A stretch of DNA of 64,000 bases from NCBI GenBank assembly GCA_018819105.1, contig JAHJQV010000033.1:1-64000 (forward strand). Reading direction: 5' to 3'. The stretch comes from Gammaproteobacteria bacterium. GTDB lineage: Bacteria; Pseudomonadota; Gammaproteobacteria; Xanthomonadales; Wenzhouxiangellaceae. The notes under the pieces are model-generated. The model made no database searches, was not told where the DNA came from, and saw only the letters and a program-made list of their open reading frames with translations. A program made the translations under genes and the position numbers. This document shows, piece after piece, positions 8,199-18,671 of the stretch. Numbering within the stretch: the stretch's first letter is position 1; every line of letters begins with the position of its first letter.

Positions 8199-8744
8199 AT
8201 GATCCATGCAACCATACCCGAGAGTCCACAGCGCGGCTTCACCCAGATTGAGTTGATGATTGCTGTGGCCATTGTGGCCATTCTCTCCGCCGTGGCGATG
8301 CCGGCTGTGGGCAGCTTCCTGCAGCGCAACACGCTGCTGGCTGCCAGCAACAGCATGATCACCAGCCTGAATTTCACCCGCAGTCAGGCGGTGACCAGCA
8401 ACCAGCGCATCATCATGTGCGCCAGCAGCAATATCCACATCGATGAGCCATTGTGTGACGGCGGCAATCAATGGCACAACGGCTGGCTGATCTATGTCGA
8501 TGACAACCAGAACAACCAGCGCGACAGCGGTGAACCATTGCTGCGCGTGGACCAACTGCCAGACAACGTTCGTGCCGACAGCGCTGGCCGCCTGCGTTTT
8601 CGCTTCCTCGCCAACGGCACCGCGCTGGGCAACACCGGCACCATCCGCCTGTGCATGGATGGTCTGGATGATCGCAGCTACCGCGTTATCATCGCCAACA
8701 CCGGCCGCATACGCGGTGAACAGGACAGCGTTGGCTGTGCCTGA
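8199..8744 (+). CDS. GspH/FimT-type pseudopilin
   Basis: A 181-residue type IV pilin-like protein. The prepilin peptidase site lies in PQRG|FTQIELMIAVAIVAIL: a glycine before the cut, phenylalanine at +1, glutamate at +5, then a long hydrophobic helix. The C-terminal region has the conserved RLRFRFLANGTA/GTIRLCM pattern of GspH/FimT minor pseudopilins. ATG at 8199 is chosen because a clear AAAGGAG site lies seven bases upstream and the leader starts there. It is a single gene, convergent with lspA, with no other pilus genes nearby. Role: minor subunit at the tip of a type IV pilus or type II secretion pseudopilus. Confidence 0.85.
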   Translation: MIHATIPESPQRGFTQIELMIAVAIVAILSAVAMPAVGSFLQRNTLLAASNSMITSLNFTRSQAVTSNQRIIMCASSNIHIDEPLCDGGNQWHNGWLIYVDDNQNNQRDSGEPLLRVDQLPDNVRADSAGRLRFRFLANGTALGNTGTIRLCMDGLDDRSYRVIIANTGRIRGEQDSVGCA

Positions 8745-8789
8745 ACGCAGACGGCGCAATTTCATTGCCTGATGCTGAGCGTGTGACCG

Positions 8790-9275
8790 TCATTCGTCAG
8801 GATTGCGGCTGCTGAGCAGACTGTCCGCAATCAGTAATACCACACCGACACTGATGGCTGAGTCGGCGAGGTTGAACACCGGCCAGTGCCAGTCGCGGTA
8901 GTGCCAGTCGATGAAATCGATGACATGGCCCAGCCGGATGCGGTCGATGACGTTGCCGATGGCGCCACCGATGACCAGCGCCAGTGCCAGTGCCTGCAGG
9001 CGCAAATGACGCGCCCGCTGCAGCCACACCAGCAGCACGCCGGTGATGACCACGGCCAGCACCACGAACAGCCAGCGCTGCCAGCCACCGGCGTCGTTGA
9101 GAAAGCTGAACGCGGCCCCGGTGTTGTAGGCCAGCGTGAGATTGAACCAACTGCTCAGGCGCAGGCTTTCGTACAGTTCGAAATGCTGCAGCACCAGCCA
9201 TTTGCTGTACTGGTCGAGTACGATCACCAGCACCGCCAGCAACAGCCAGCGGCCATAGGGCCAGGACATCGTCAT
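8790..9275 (-). CDS. lspA: Lipoprotein signal peptidase (signal peptidase II)
   Basis: A 161-residue inner-membrane aspartyl protease that cleaves the signal peptide of diacylglyceryl-prolipoproteins. Conserved blocks are present in order: DQYSKW, NTGAAFSF, GGAIGNVIDR and FNLADS. The last two carry the catalytic aspartates. Four membrane spans are evident. I take the ATG at 9275, which overlaps the ileS stop codon as ATGA. It is the last gene of murJ-ribF-ileS-lspA; the following fkpB-ispH of many relatives is absent here, replaced by a convergent pilin-like gene. Confidence 0.95.
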   Translation of the reverse strand: MTMSWPYGRWLLLAVLVIVLDQYSKWLVLQHFELYESLRLSSWFNLTLAYNTGAAFSFLNDAGGWQRWLFVVLAVVITGVLLVWLQRARHLRLQALALALVIGGAIGNVIDRIRLGHVIDFIDWHYRDWHWPVFNLADSAISVGVVLLIADSLLSSRNPDE

Positions 9276-12145
9276 CCCCACCGGCGCGTTTCGCCGTCGC
9301 CACAGACGTTGCTGTGGCAGCGGCTGCACAACTCCGGGTGATCGGCAATGCTGCCGACGCTGTCGCAGTGGTGCCAGCAGCGCACGCAACGTCTGGCCGT
9401 GCTGGGCTGGATCTGCAGCAACAGCGCGCCAGCATCCAGCTCGACCCGCTCCAGCACGGCGCTTTCATCGGCCGCAGCCAGTTCATGCACGCTGACTCTG
9501 GCAGTGATGAACAGAAAGTGCAGTTCAGCGGCCATTTCCCGCAGCGTTGTCAGCAACTCGCCGTCGGCGTACAGATCGACGCTGTAGGCCAGTGAATTGC
9601 CGATGTTTTGCTCACGGCGCAGTATCTCGATGCGCTTGCGCAAGGGATCACGCAACTGCAGGATGGTGTGCCAGCGATTGCGCTCATGGGCATCAAGGTG
9701 GTGCTCCTGCAGCCCGTCGTACCAGGTCTGCAGCAGCACGGTGCGGCTGCGCTCCCCGCTCATCGCCTGCCAGATCTCCTCAGCGGTAAAGCACAGAATG
9801 GGCGCCATCCAGCGCACCATGGCTTCCAGCATGTGCCACATGGCCGTCTGCGCCGAGCGACGGCCATGGCTGTCGCGCGGCATGGTGTAGAGCCGGTCCT
9901 TGATCACATCCAGGTAAAAGCCGCCCATGTCGACAATGCAGAACTGGTGCATGCGCTGGTAGACGTTGTGGAACTGATAATCATCGTAGGCCTGAATGAT
10001 CTGTTGCTGGGTCTGGCGGGCGCGATCCACTGCCCAGCGATCCAGCGGCAGCAACTGCTGCGCCGGCAGGCGTTGCTGCGCGGAAAAATCGGCCAGATTG
10101 CCGAGCAGGAACCGGCAGGTGTTGCGGATGCGCCGATAGGCATCGCCGATGCGCCCCAGAATTTCGTCAGAGACAGTCATTTCCTGCCGATAATCGGCCC
10201 CGGAAACCCACAGCCGCAGAATGTCGGCCCCCAGCGTGTTCATCACCTGCTGCGGTGCGATCACATTGCCCAGCGATTTGGACATCTTGCGGCCATCGGC
10301 ATCGACCGTGAAGCCGTGGGTGAGCACCTGCCGGTACGGTGCCTCGCCACACATCGCCACTGAATTCAGCAGCGAGGTCTGGAACCAGCCGCGATGCTGA
10401 TCAGAGCCTTCCAGATACAGATCCGCCGGTCGCTGCAGTTCCGGCCGCTGCTGCAACACGGCGAAATGGCTGCTGCCGGAATCGAACCAGACATCGAGGA
10501 TGTCACGCACCGGCTGCCATTGTTCCGGATCCTGTCCCAGCCGACGGACGATGTCGTCGTCAAACCAGGCATCGATGCCTTCTGCTGCCACCAGATCGGC
10601 CACCTGGCGCACCAGCGCCGCGGCGTCAGGATGCAACTCGCCGGTCTGTGTATGGATCAGCAGCGGGATCGGCACCCCCCAGGTGCGCTGTCGCGAGATG
10701 CACCAGTCCGGCCGGTTTTCCACCATGCCATGAATGCGCGCGCGACCCCATTCCGGCACCCACCTGACCTGCTCGATGGCCGCCAGTGCCCGCACGCGCA
10801 GCGTCCGCTCCGGCCCCGGTGTGGAGCTGCCGTCCCTGCCGGGCTGATCCATGGCAATAAACCACTGCGGGGTAACGCGGAACGCGGTCGGTGTCTTGTG
10901 CCGCCAGCAGTGCGGGTAACTGTGTTGAAAATCCGCATGCGCGAGCAGGCTGCCATTGTCGCGCATGGCCTGCACCAGCATGGCATTGGCCTTCCAGATG
11001 TGCTGGCCGCCGACCACACCGGTGTCTTCGCTAAAGACGCCGTTGCCCAATACCGGACAGAGCACATCCAGGCCGTACTGCTGGCCCACGGCAAAGTCTT
11101 CCTGACCATGACCGGGCGCGGTGTGCACGGCACCGGTGCCCTGCTCGGTGGTGACGTGCTCACCGAGAATGACCGCAGCGGCGCGATCATACAGCGGATG
11201 TCTGAGCTGCACATGTTCCAGCGCCTGACCGGTCACGCTACCCAACCGCTGCAGCTGGTGCAGGTCACAACGCTCGACCACCTGCGCCACCAGCGCCTCG
11301 GCCACCACCAGATACAGTGTGCGCTCGCCTGCTGCAGTGGCCTGCTGCGCACTGATCAGCTGATATTCCAGCTGCGGGTGCACTGCCACCGCCTGGTTGG
11401 CCGGGATCGTCCACGGCGTGGTGGTCCAGATCGGCACACCGACCCAGGCGTCATCGCTGGCGCTTGCACCGAACAATCCCAGCAGACCCGCCGCATCGGT
11501 CGCCCGAAACAGCACATCGATCGCCGGCGAGGTCTTGTCCTGATATTCGATCTCCGCTTCGGCCAGCGCCGAGCCGCAGTCAAAGCACCAGTGCACCGGC
11601 TTCACGCCCTGCTGCAGATAGCCGTTGTCGATGATCTGCGCCAGCACCCGCAGCATGTCGGCCTCATAGCTGAAATCACTGCTGGCGTAGCGGCCCTGCC
11701 AGTCGCCCAGAATGCCCAGACGCTGAAAATCGGCGCTCTGGCGTGCAATCTGTTTGCTGGCATATTCACGACAATGCTGGCGGAAGGTGCGCGCATCGAC
11801 CTTCTGGCCGACTTTGCCGATCTTCTTCTCCACCTGCAGTTCAATCGGCAGGCCATGACAGTCCCAGCCCGGCACATACGGCGTGCGAAAGCCGCTGAGC
11901 AACCGCGAGCGCATGACCATGTCCTTGATGATCTTGTTCACCGCGTGACCGATGTGGATGTCGCCGTTGGCATACGGTGGGCCGTCGTGCAGGATGAAGG
12001 CCGGGCGCTGGGCGGTTTCGCGCTGCAGCAGGCCGTACCAGTCCTCGTCATGCCACTGCTTGAGCATCTGCGGCTCGCGCTGGGCCAGGTTGGCTTTCAT
12101 CGGCACAGCGTCGCCGGGCAGGTTGATGGTGTCTTTGTAATCCAT
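9272..12145 (-). CDS. ileS: Isoleucine--tRNA ligase
   Basis: A 957-residue class I synthetase that charges tRNA-Ile and edits valine. HIGH is at residues 64-67 (GDIHIGHAV) and KMSKSLGN is intact near residue 610. The C-terminal zinc knuckle is present as CVRCW and CSRCH, as in bacterial-type IleRS. The N-terminus MDYKDTINLP aligns with the usual bacterial start, so I use ATG at 12145; an in-frame ATG at 12154 would add three residues. It is followed by lspA with a 4-base overlap. Confidence 0.96.
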   Translation of the reverse strand: MDYKDTINLPGDAVPMKANLAQREPQMLKQWHDEDWYGLLQRETAQRPAFILHDGPPYANGDIHIGHAVNKIIKDMVMRSRLLSGFRTPYVPGWDCHGLPIELQVEKKIGKVGQKVDARTFRQHCREYASKQIARQSADFQRLGILGDWQGRYASSDFSYEADMLRVLAQIIDNGYLQQGVKPVHWCFDCGSALAEAEIEYQDKTSPAIDVLFRATDAAGLLGLFGASASDDAWVGVPIWTTTPWTIPANQAVAVHPQLEYQLISAQQATAAGERTLYLVVAEALVAQVVERCDLHQLQRLGSVTGQALEHVQLRHPLYDRAAAVILGEHVTTEQGTGAVHTAPGHGQEDFAVGQQYGLDVLCPVLGNGVFSEDTGVVGGQHIWKANAMLVQAMRDNGSLLAHADFQHSYPHCWRHKTPTAFRVTPQWFIAMDQPGRDGSSTPGPERTLRVRALAAIEQVRWVPEWGRARIHGMVENRPDWCISRQRTWGVPIPLLIHTQTGELHPDAAALVRQVADLVAAEGIDAWFDDDIVRRLGQDPEQWQPVRDILDVWFDSGSSHFAVLQQRPELQRPADLYLEGSDQHRGWFQTSLLNSVAMCGEAPYRQVLTHGFTVDADGRKMSKSLGNVIAPQQVMNTLGADILRLWVSGADYRQEMTVSDEILGRIGDAYRRIRNTCRFLLGNLADFSAQQRLPAQQLLPLDRWAVDRARQTQQQIIQAYDDYQFHNVYQRMHQFCIVDMGGFYLDVIKDRLYTMPRDSHGRRSAQTAMWHMLEAMVRWMAPILCFTAEEIWQAMSGERSRTVLLQTWYDGLQEHHLDAHERNRWHTILQLRDPLRKRIEILRREQNIGNSLAYSVDLYADGELLTTLREMAAELHFLFITARVSVHELAAADESAVLERVELDAGALLLQIQPSTARRCVRCWHHCDSVGSIADHPELCSRCHSNVCGDGETRRWG

Positions 12146-12195
12146 GATTCTCATCTAGTGTAGTGTTGCAGAAGCTGTCAGCAGGCAGCACGCGG

Positions 12196-13191
12196 TCACT
12201 GGTCGATGCGCCAGCGCAATGCTGCTCCGGCCTGTTGCTGCAATACGGCTTTGGCGTTGTCGCTGTCAGCATGCATCTGCGCAAGCATGGCATCGACCGA
12301 TGCGAACGACCATTCATCCCGCAGTTGCTCAATGAAGATGACTTCCGCCTGCACACCATAGCAGTCGCGATCAAAATCAAACAGATGCACTTCCAGCCAG
12401 TGCCCTGGTCTGGCACGCTCGGGCAGATGTTCGCTGACCACTGGCCGATGGCCGATGCTGGCGACGCCGGACAACAGTTCAGATTTCGAACCATTATCGC
12501 AAAGCTGCACGCGCACCGCATAGATTCCTTGTAACAGACAGTGCCAGTTGCTGACATCGATGTTGATGGTCGGGAAACCCAGTTCGCGCCCCAAGCGCTG
12601 CCCGCTCACCACTTCACCGGGAATGCTGTAGGCGCGCCCCAGCAAGTCCGACGCCAGGCGCAGATCGCCCGTGCGCAGTGCCTGGCGCACGCGGCTGCTG
12701 CTGATGCGCTGTGCATGTTCCGGGTTGCGATCATGAACGTCATTCACTGTGGTCACCGCAAAACCATGCTCGACCCCGGCTGTACGCAGCGTGGCCACAT
12801 CACCACTGCGCCGATGACCATAGTGAAAATCGGCACCGACCACCACATGCTCCGGCTGCAGACCATGCCGCAGAAAGCGCTCGACAAACTGTGCTGGCGA
12901 CATGTGTGCCAGTTGCTGATCAAACGGCAGCATCCAGACCACGTCCACACCCGCCTGTTGCAGCCAGGCCACTCGCATGGCATCACTGCCGATGCGTCCG
13001 GGCGCGGCATCCGGGCGCAACACTTCCAGCGGCAGCGGCGCAAACGTGATCACGCCCAGCCTGTCACTGCCGGCCAGTGTCCGAGCCTGCTGCAGCAGGC
13101 GCTGATGGCCCAGATGCACGCCGTCAAAATTGCCGATGGCGACCGCCCGGCAAATTGGCGGTGTGGCCTGTTTGCAATTGTAGTCTGTCAT
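12196..13191 (-). CDS. ribF: Bifunctional riboflavin kinase/FAD synthetase
   Basis: A 331-residue enzyme making FMN and then FAD from riboflavin. The N-terminal adenylyltransferase domain begins with AIGNFDGVHLGHQ (about residues 18-30) and contains the RISSSRVRQAL segment. The C-terminal kinase domain contains the GFPTINID motif. Length and domain order are usual. It sits between murJ and ileS, as in many gammaproteobacteria. Confidence 0.95.
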   Translation of the reverse strand: MTDYNCKQATPPICRAVAIGNFDGVHLGHQRLLQQARTLAGSDRLGVITFAPLPLEVLRPDAAPGRIGSDAMRVAWLQQAGVDVVWMLPFDQQLAHMSPAQFVERFLRHGLQPEHVVVGADFHYGHRRSGDVATLRTAGVEHGFAVTTVNDVHDRNPEHAQRISSSRVRQALRTGDLRLASDLLGRAYSIPGEVVSGQRLGRELGFPTINIDVSNWHCLLQGIYAVRVQLCDNGSKSELLSGVASIGHRPVVSEHLPERARPGHWLEVHLFDFDRDCYGVQAEVIFIEQLRDEWSFASVDAMLAQMHADSDNAKAVLQQQAGAALRWRIDQ

Positions 13192-13269
13192 GCTAAAACC
13201 GGATTGTGCAGGATTTGATCGTCGCTGGAAACTTGCCTGAGTAGACTTTCGGGCACCACCGCTGACGGC

Positions 13270-14952
13270 TCAGCGCCGGGTCTGATTGCTCGGCGCTTCG
13301 GGCCGCTGCGGCGCATCGGGCCGACTCAGCCAGTGCAGCCGCAGTCCACAGGCAAAACCTGCTGCAGCATAAACCACCACACCCGACATAACCAGCAGTA
13401 GCAGCGTAGCAACCCGCTGCCACCAGATCCCCTGCAGCCCGGCCTGACACCAAGGCTGCGCCGCCAACCAGCCGAGCAGCAGTCCCATGACCACGCTCAT
13501 GGCCAGCACCCGCAGCAGAAAAGCGCCCCATCCATCCGGTTTCCGCCACCAGCCTAGCCAGCGCAGACGCTGCCACAACAGACTCATATTGATCCACGCT
13601 GCAGCCGCGCTGGCCAGCGCCAGCCCCAGATGCAGGCCGGGCGTCTGCGCCAGGCGCTGCAACCAGCCGGCATTGCCCACGCTGTCATCGCCAGCGGCAA
13701 AAACCTGCAGCAGCAAAAGCACAAACAGCACATTGAGCAGCATGTTGCTGGCCATGCTGATGATGGCAAAACGTACTGGCGTGGCGGTGTCCTGGCGGGC
13801 ATAAAATCCCGGTGCCAGCACCTTCACCGCAATCACTGCAGGCAGCCCCAGCGTGTAGGCCTGCAGTGCCATGCTGCTCATCGCGGTGTCGCTGGCGGCA
13901 AAACGTCCATACTGGAACAGCGTCTGCAGTACCGGCGTGGCGAGCACCAGCAGTCCGACTGCGGCCGGCACGCTGATCAGCCAGGCCAGCCGCATGGCCC
14001 ACTGCAAGGTGGCGGTGAAGCCGGCATCGTTGGCATGCTCACCAGCCTGCCCGCGCTGACCACCGGCGGCGCTGGCAAGACGCGGCAGAATGACGGTGGA
14101 CAGGGCCACGCCGAACACGCCGACCGGAAACTCGAACAGGCGGTCGGCATAGTACAGCCAGGACACACTGCCGGCCAGCAGCATCGACGCAATGATGGTA
14201 TCCAGCAACAGGTTGACCTGCGCCACCGAAGAGCCAAACAGCGTGGGCAGCATCAGGCGCATGATGCGCCGCACCCCTGCGTGCGCCGGTCGCCAGCGCG
14301 GCCGTGGCAGCAGACCCAGCCGCTGCAGCGTCGGCAACTGGAATGCCAGTTGCAGGAATCCGGCCAGCAGCACCCCCCAGGCCAGCGCCTTGATCGGCAC
14401 CGCCAACGCCGGTGCCAGCAACAGCGCGGCACAGATCAGACTCAGATTCAGCAGCGCCGGCGTCACCGCCGGTATCCAGAACCTGCCCCAGGTGTTGAGA
14501 ATGCCGCCGGACAAGGCCGTCAACGAAATCAGCAGCAGGTAGGGAAATGTCACGCGCAGCATCTCTGTGGCCAGCGCCTGGCGCGGATCGCTGTCTGCGA
14601 AACCGGGCGCGAACAGCTGGATCAGCAACGGCGCGAGCAACACGCCGGCGGCGGTGATCAACAGCAATGCAGCGAGCAGCACACCGGTGATGCTGTCCAG
14701 CAGTTCACGCACTTCGGCGACATCGCCACGCTGACGAGTGGCCGACAGCACCGGCACGAATGCCAGCGCAAAGGAACCTTCGGCAAACAGCCGCCGGAAC
14801 AGGTTGGGAATGCGAAAGGCGACAAAAAAGGCATCGGTGGCCAACCCGGCACCAAACATGCGGGCAATGACGACATCGCGCAGAAAGCCCAACAGGCGCG
14901 ACACCAGCGTGCCGGAAGCACTGCTGCCGATGTTGTGCAACAGGTTTTTCAT
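13270..14952 (-). CDS. murJ: Lipid II flippase MurJ
   Basis: A 560-residue MATE-like (MOP superfamily) inner-membrane protein with about 14 spans that moves lipid II across the membrane for peptidoglycan synthesis. Diagnostic segments are SRLLGFLRDVVIARMFGAG near the N-terminus, FAEGSFALAFVPV, and RQDTATPVRFA in the middle. The frame is open further upstream, but the ATG at 14952 (MKNLLHNIGS) matches the normal start. It heads murJ-ribF-ileS-lspA and is divergent from rpsT. Confidence 0.93.
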   Translation of the reverse strand: MKNLLHNIGSSASGTLVSRLLGFLRDVVIARMFGAGLATDAFFVAFRIPNLFRRLFAEGSFALAFVPVLSATRQRGDVAEVRELLDSITGVLLAALLLITAAGVLLAPLLIQLFAPGFADSDPRQALATEMLRVTFPYLLLISLTALSGGILNTWGRFWIPAVTPALLNLSLICAALLLAPALAVPIKALAWGVLLAGFLQLAFQLPTLQRLGLLPRPRWRPAHAGVRRIMRLMLPTLFGSSVAQVNLLLDTIIASMLLAGSVSWLYYADRLFEFPVGVFGVALSTVILPRLASAAGGQRGQAGEHANDAGFTATLQWAMRLAWLISVPAAVGLLVLATPVLQTLFQYGRFAASDTAMSSMALQAYTLGLPAVIAVKVLAPGFYARQDTATPVRFAIISMASNMLLNVLFVLLLLQVFAAGDDSVGNAGWLQRLAQTPGLHLGLALASAAAAWINMSLLWQRLRWLGWWRKPDGWGAFLLRVLAMSVVMGLLLGWLAAQPWCQAGLQGIWWQRVATLLLLVMSGVVVYAAAGFACGLRLHWLSRPDAPQRPEAPSNQTRR

Positions 14953-15256
14953 CTTCTGTGCTGCGCCCCTTCTACTGCAACTGCGCCGGCGTGACCTGGC
15001 CAGAGCCTGCGTGCCCTCAGCCTTGACCATGGACAACATTGCGCGCGCGGATTGCTGCCCGGGCAACGATACTGGGGCTTGGCCCGCAGCACGCAGCACG
15101 CGCTGCGCAGCGCTCGCAGGCGTGCCCGCACAGGCGTGTAATCAGAGCAGATGAAAGTTAACATCGATGGCATCAGCAGCCGATACAGCGTTGACTGCCC
15201 AGTAAAAAAAGATCATAATATCCGGCTTGTTTCAGATTTACCAATGGAGTCACAAC
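14953..15256. other. Intergenic region between divergent murJ and rpsT
   Basis: A 304-base gap. The rpsT side carries a clear promoter (15191-15219) and ribosome site. The murJ side shows no obvious -35/-10 pair, and the upstream extension of the murJ frame has no protein-like features. Confidence 0.45.
15191..15219 (+). promoter_or_regulatory. Sigma-70-type promoter of rpsT
   Basis: TTGACT (15191-15196), a 17-base spacer with an A-tract, and CATAAT (15214-15219). This leaves a leader of about 30 bases before the GTG start of rpsT. Confidence 0.6.
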
Positions 15257-15520
15257 GTGGCCAATTCCGCCCAAGCCCGCAAACGCGCCAAACAGGCCGA
15301 GAGCCGTCGCAAACTGAACGCCAGTCAGCGTTCTGCCATGCGCACCACGATCAAGAAAGTCCAGACTGCCATTGCCAGCGGCGATCAGGATCAGGCCAGA
15401 CAGGCTTATCTGGCTGCAGTGCCGGCACTGGACAAGGCCGTCAGCAAAGGCCTGATCCACCAGAACAAGGCGGCACGGCACAAATCACGGCTGAACAAGC
15501 ACATTCGCGCTCTGGCCTGA
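15257..15520 (+). CDS. rpsT: Small ribosomal subunit protein bS20
   Basis: An 87-residue basic protein of the small ribosomal subunit. The N-terminus [17 protein letters not shown] and the C-terminal [17 protein letters not shown] are typical of bS20. I choose the GTG at 15257 as the start because GGAG lies seven bases upstream and the protein then matches the family length. Frames opening earlier add residues not seen in the family. A leader with a strong promoter precedes it; a terminator follows at 15661-15696. Confidence 0.95.
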   Translation: MANSAQARKRAKQAESRRKLNASQRSAMRTTIKKVQTAIASGDQDQARQAYLAAVPALDKAVSKGLIHQNKAARHKSRLNKHIRALA

Positions 15521-15545
15521 TTGTTCTGGGCCAGGGTTCCAAGGT

Positions 15546-15590
15546 CAGATTTTCCAGGGCCAGATTTTCCAGGGCCAGATTTTCCAAGGC
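15546..15590. repeat. Three tandem 15-bp repeats
   Basis: Three contiguous copies of CAGATTTTCCAGGGC (the last reads CAGATTTTCCAAGGC) lie between the rpsT stop and its terminator. A degenerate fourth unit may precede them at 15531-15545. Confidence 0.8.
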
Positions 15591-15660
15591 AATATTGGCA
15601 CATGCTGATTGGCCTGGTGTAGTCCATCCACTGCGACCAGAGCGCATAGCAAGCAGTCCC

Positions 15661-15696
15661 AAAACCGTTGAGCCTGACCGCTCAGCGGTTTTTTTT
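15661..15696 (+). terminator. Rho-independent terminator after rpsT
   Basis: AAAACCGTTGAG pairs with CTCAGCGGTTTT (one mismatch) around an 8-base loop and runs into eight T residues. It is placed 140 bases after the rpsT stop, beyond the tandem repeats. Confidence 0.75.
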
Positions 15697-15751
15697 GCGC
15701 GCAAAGCGCGGTCTGCGCCGGTTGATCAGGTGGTTAAAGCTTTACCAGCCG

Positions 15752-17057
<1,306 letters not shown>

Positions 17058-17146
17058 TCATCCAGGAGCCTGTCGGATTTGACCGATCGTAGCAAAGGTA
17101 CTGCAGAGGACCTGCGTTAAGCCCGACAGGCTACCAGAACGGGCAA

Positions 17147-17182
17147 TAAAAAACCCGGCAAAAAGCTGGTTTTCTGCCGGGT
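17147..17182 (-). terminator. Rho-independent terminator after rpmA
   Basis: On the minus strand, ACCCGGCA and TGCCGGGT pair around a 14-base loop and run into a T-rich tract. It lies between the rpmA stop and obgE, so obgE is probably expressed by read-through or its own promoter. Confidence 0.75.
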
Positions 17183-17208
17183 CGTCGTTGCCTTGGTGCA
17201 GTAAGGCT

Positions 17209-17466
17209 TTAGGCCTTAAGTATAGATACATACTTCCGTTTTGGCAAGCCTTTTTCCAAAAAATTAACTTTGCCGTCGGCCAGCGCATACAGCGTGTGGT
17301 CACGCCCAACGCCAACATTGTCGCCGGCATGGAAGCGGGTGCCACGCTGACGCACGATGATGTTGCCGGCAGCCACATTTTCGCCGCCGTAGCGCTTCAC
17401 ACCAAGGTATTTCGGATTGGAATCGCGACCGTTACGGGTACTGCCGCCTGCTTTTTTATGTGCCAT
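17209..17466 (-). CDS. rpmA: Large ribosomal subunit protein bL27
   Basis: An 85-residue ribosomal protein reaching toward the peptidyl transferase centre. It starts [16 protein letters not shown] and contains the conserved [16 protein letters not shown] and [15 protein letters not shown]. Full length, second gene of rplU-rpmA. Confidence 0.97.
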   Translation of the reverse strand: MAHKKAGGSTRNGRDSNPKYLGVKRYGGENVAAGNIIVRQRGTRFHAGDNVGVGRDHTLYALADGKVNFLEKGLPKRKYVSILKA

Positions 17467-17555
17467 GACTGGTTCCTCGTTTGTTGCTTGTCGGTTGATT
17501 CTGCTGGCTCGACCCGCAAGAACTCTGCCTTGATGGTCGGGTTAAGCGCATCAAC

Positions 17556-17870
17556 TCAGGCACTGATACCGGTGATCTCCAGATCGGTATAGTACTGACG
17601 ATGTCCCTGCGTGCGACGCGAGTGTTTGCGCCGACGAAATTTGATGATTCTGATCTTGTCTGCACGACCATGAGCGACGACTTTCGCCGTCACTTTACCG
17701 CCTTTGACCATCGGGGTACCTACCACAACCTTGTCCTGGTCGTCCCGAACCATCAAAACCTGATCAAGATCAACAGTTTGGCCGGCATCGGCCTGGATTT
17801 TTTCAACTCGCACCACATCGCCTTTGCTGGCTTTGTATTGCTTGCCGCCGGTTTTGAATACCGCGTACAT
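17556..17870 (-). CDS. rplU: Large ribosomal subunit protein bL21
   Basis: A 104-residue 23S rRNA-binding ribosomal protein. It starts MYAVFKTGGKQYKASKGD and has the conserved KFRRRKHSRRTQGHRQ near the C-terminus. GGAG lies six bases before the ATG. It leads rplU-rpmA behind a strong promoter. Confidence 0.97.
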   Translation of the reverse strand: MYAVFKTGGKQYKASKGDVVRVEKIQADAGQTVDLDQVLMVRDDQDKVVVGTPMVKGGKVTAKVVAHGRADKIRIIKFRRRKHSRRTQGHRQYYTDLEITGISA

Positions 17871-17907
17871 GGTTGCTCCGGAAATTTCGCTGAACTAAAG
17901 AGCGAGG

Positions 17908-17936
17908 ATGTTAGCAGAACCGTCGCCTGATTTCAA
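17908..17936 (-). promoter_or_regulatory. Sigma-70-type promoter of rplU-rpmA
   Basis: On the minus strand, TTGAAA (17931-17936), 17 bases, then TAACAT (17908-17913), giving a leader of about 30 bases before rplU. Confidence 0.6.
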
Positions 17937-18008
17937 CGATCGATCGGGGATATTATTTCCTCAGCGACCGCAGCTGCACATTTCAGCGCCGTGTCAGCAC
18001 CGTGGCAT

Positions 18009-18608
18009 TCAGCCACCGAAACTGTCAGCGAAAACCTCCTGTTGCGCAGATCCGCTGCTCTGATCTGCAGCCTGCGAGCTGTCAAAATCACTGCGAAACA
18101 AAACGTCATCGGCCGCGCTGACGGCAGCGATCGGCATGGACTGTGCCGTGCGGTCAGCCAGCATGGCATCATCATTGCTGTGCTGGCGGCTGACACTGGT
18201 CATCAGCATCAGCGCAGACACGGCCAGCAGCACTGATGCCGCCAGCATGGCCGGACGCATGGTCCCCTGTGCAGTGAATACAGCGGTCAGCGACGGCAAC
18301 CAGCCCGGCGCACGGTTGCCGCTGGCTGCTGGTGTGGCCAGCGCGCTGCGCATGTCGAGCGCAGCCTGGCGCATGACACGATAATCGTCGGCACAGGCGC
18401 TACACTCGGTCAGATGCTGCAGCAGGCGCTTGCGTGCTGGCCACCACAGGCGGTTTTCCGCCAGCCGGACCAGGCTGCCGCTGTCGGGGCAAGCTGCTGC
18501 GATGTCACAGCTGTCAGCCTGGTGGCGATGGTCGTTGGCATAAGCTGCCCTGCATGCGGCAAGCTCGTCATGACTGTCGTGGGTCTGCGGATGAGTCGGT
18601 CTGTGCAT
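18009..18608 (-). CDS. Putative anti-sigma factor, single-pass membrane protein
   Basis: A 199-residue protein directly downstream of an ECF-type sigma gene. The cytoplasmic part has the LLQHLTECSACADDYR segment, resembling the HxxxCxxC zinc-binding helix of anti-sigma factors. One hydrophobic span (MLAASVLLAVSALMLM) follows around residues 120-135. The short external tail ends with two similar acidic-aromatic motifs, LFRSDFDSS and VFADSFGG. The start is uncertain: I use ATG at 18608; a TTG at 18629 would add seven residues. Role: holding the upstream sigma factor inactive at the membrane, inferred from position and layout. Confidence 0.6.
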   Translation of the reverse strand: MHRPTHPQTHDSHDELAACRAAYANDHRHQADSCDIAAACPDSGSLVRLAENRLWWPARKRLLQHLTECSACADDYRVMRQAALDMRSALATPAASGNRAPGWLPSLTAVFTAQGTMRPAMLAASVLLAVSALMLMTSVSRQHSNDDAMLADRTAQSMPIAAVSAADDVLFRSDFDSSQAADQSSGSAQQEVFADSFGG

Positions 18609-18671
18609 TCTGATTACCAGGTTGTCCAATCTGCTGCCGCCTGCAACCCAGGTCGGCGCTGTGGAGTTGTC

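Noticed and set aside
10394-12163. 589-codon frame antisense to ileS
   Set aside because: ileS is unmistakable on the other strand; the mirrored frame is a G+C codon-bias shadow with a His/Gln/Arg-rich translation.
13630-14994. 454-codon frame antisense to murJ
   Set aside because: Gln/His/Arg-rich shadow of a real membrane protein gene.
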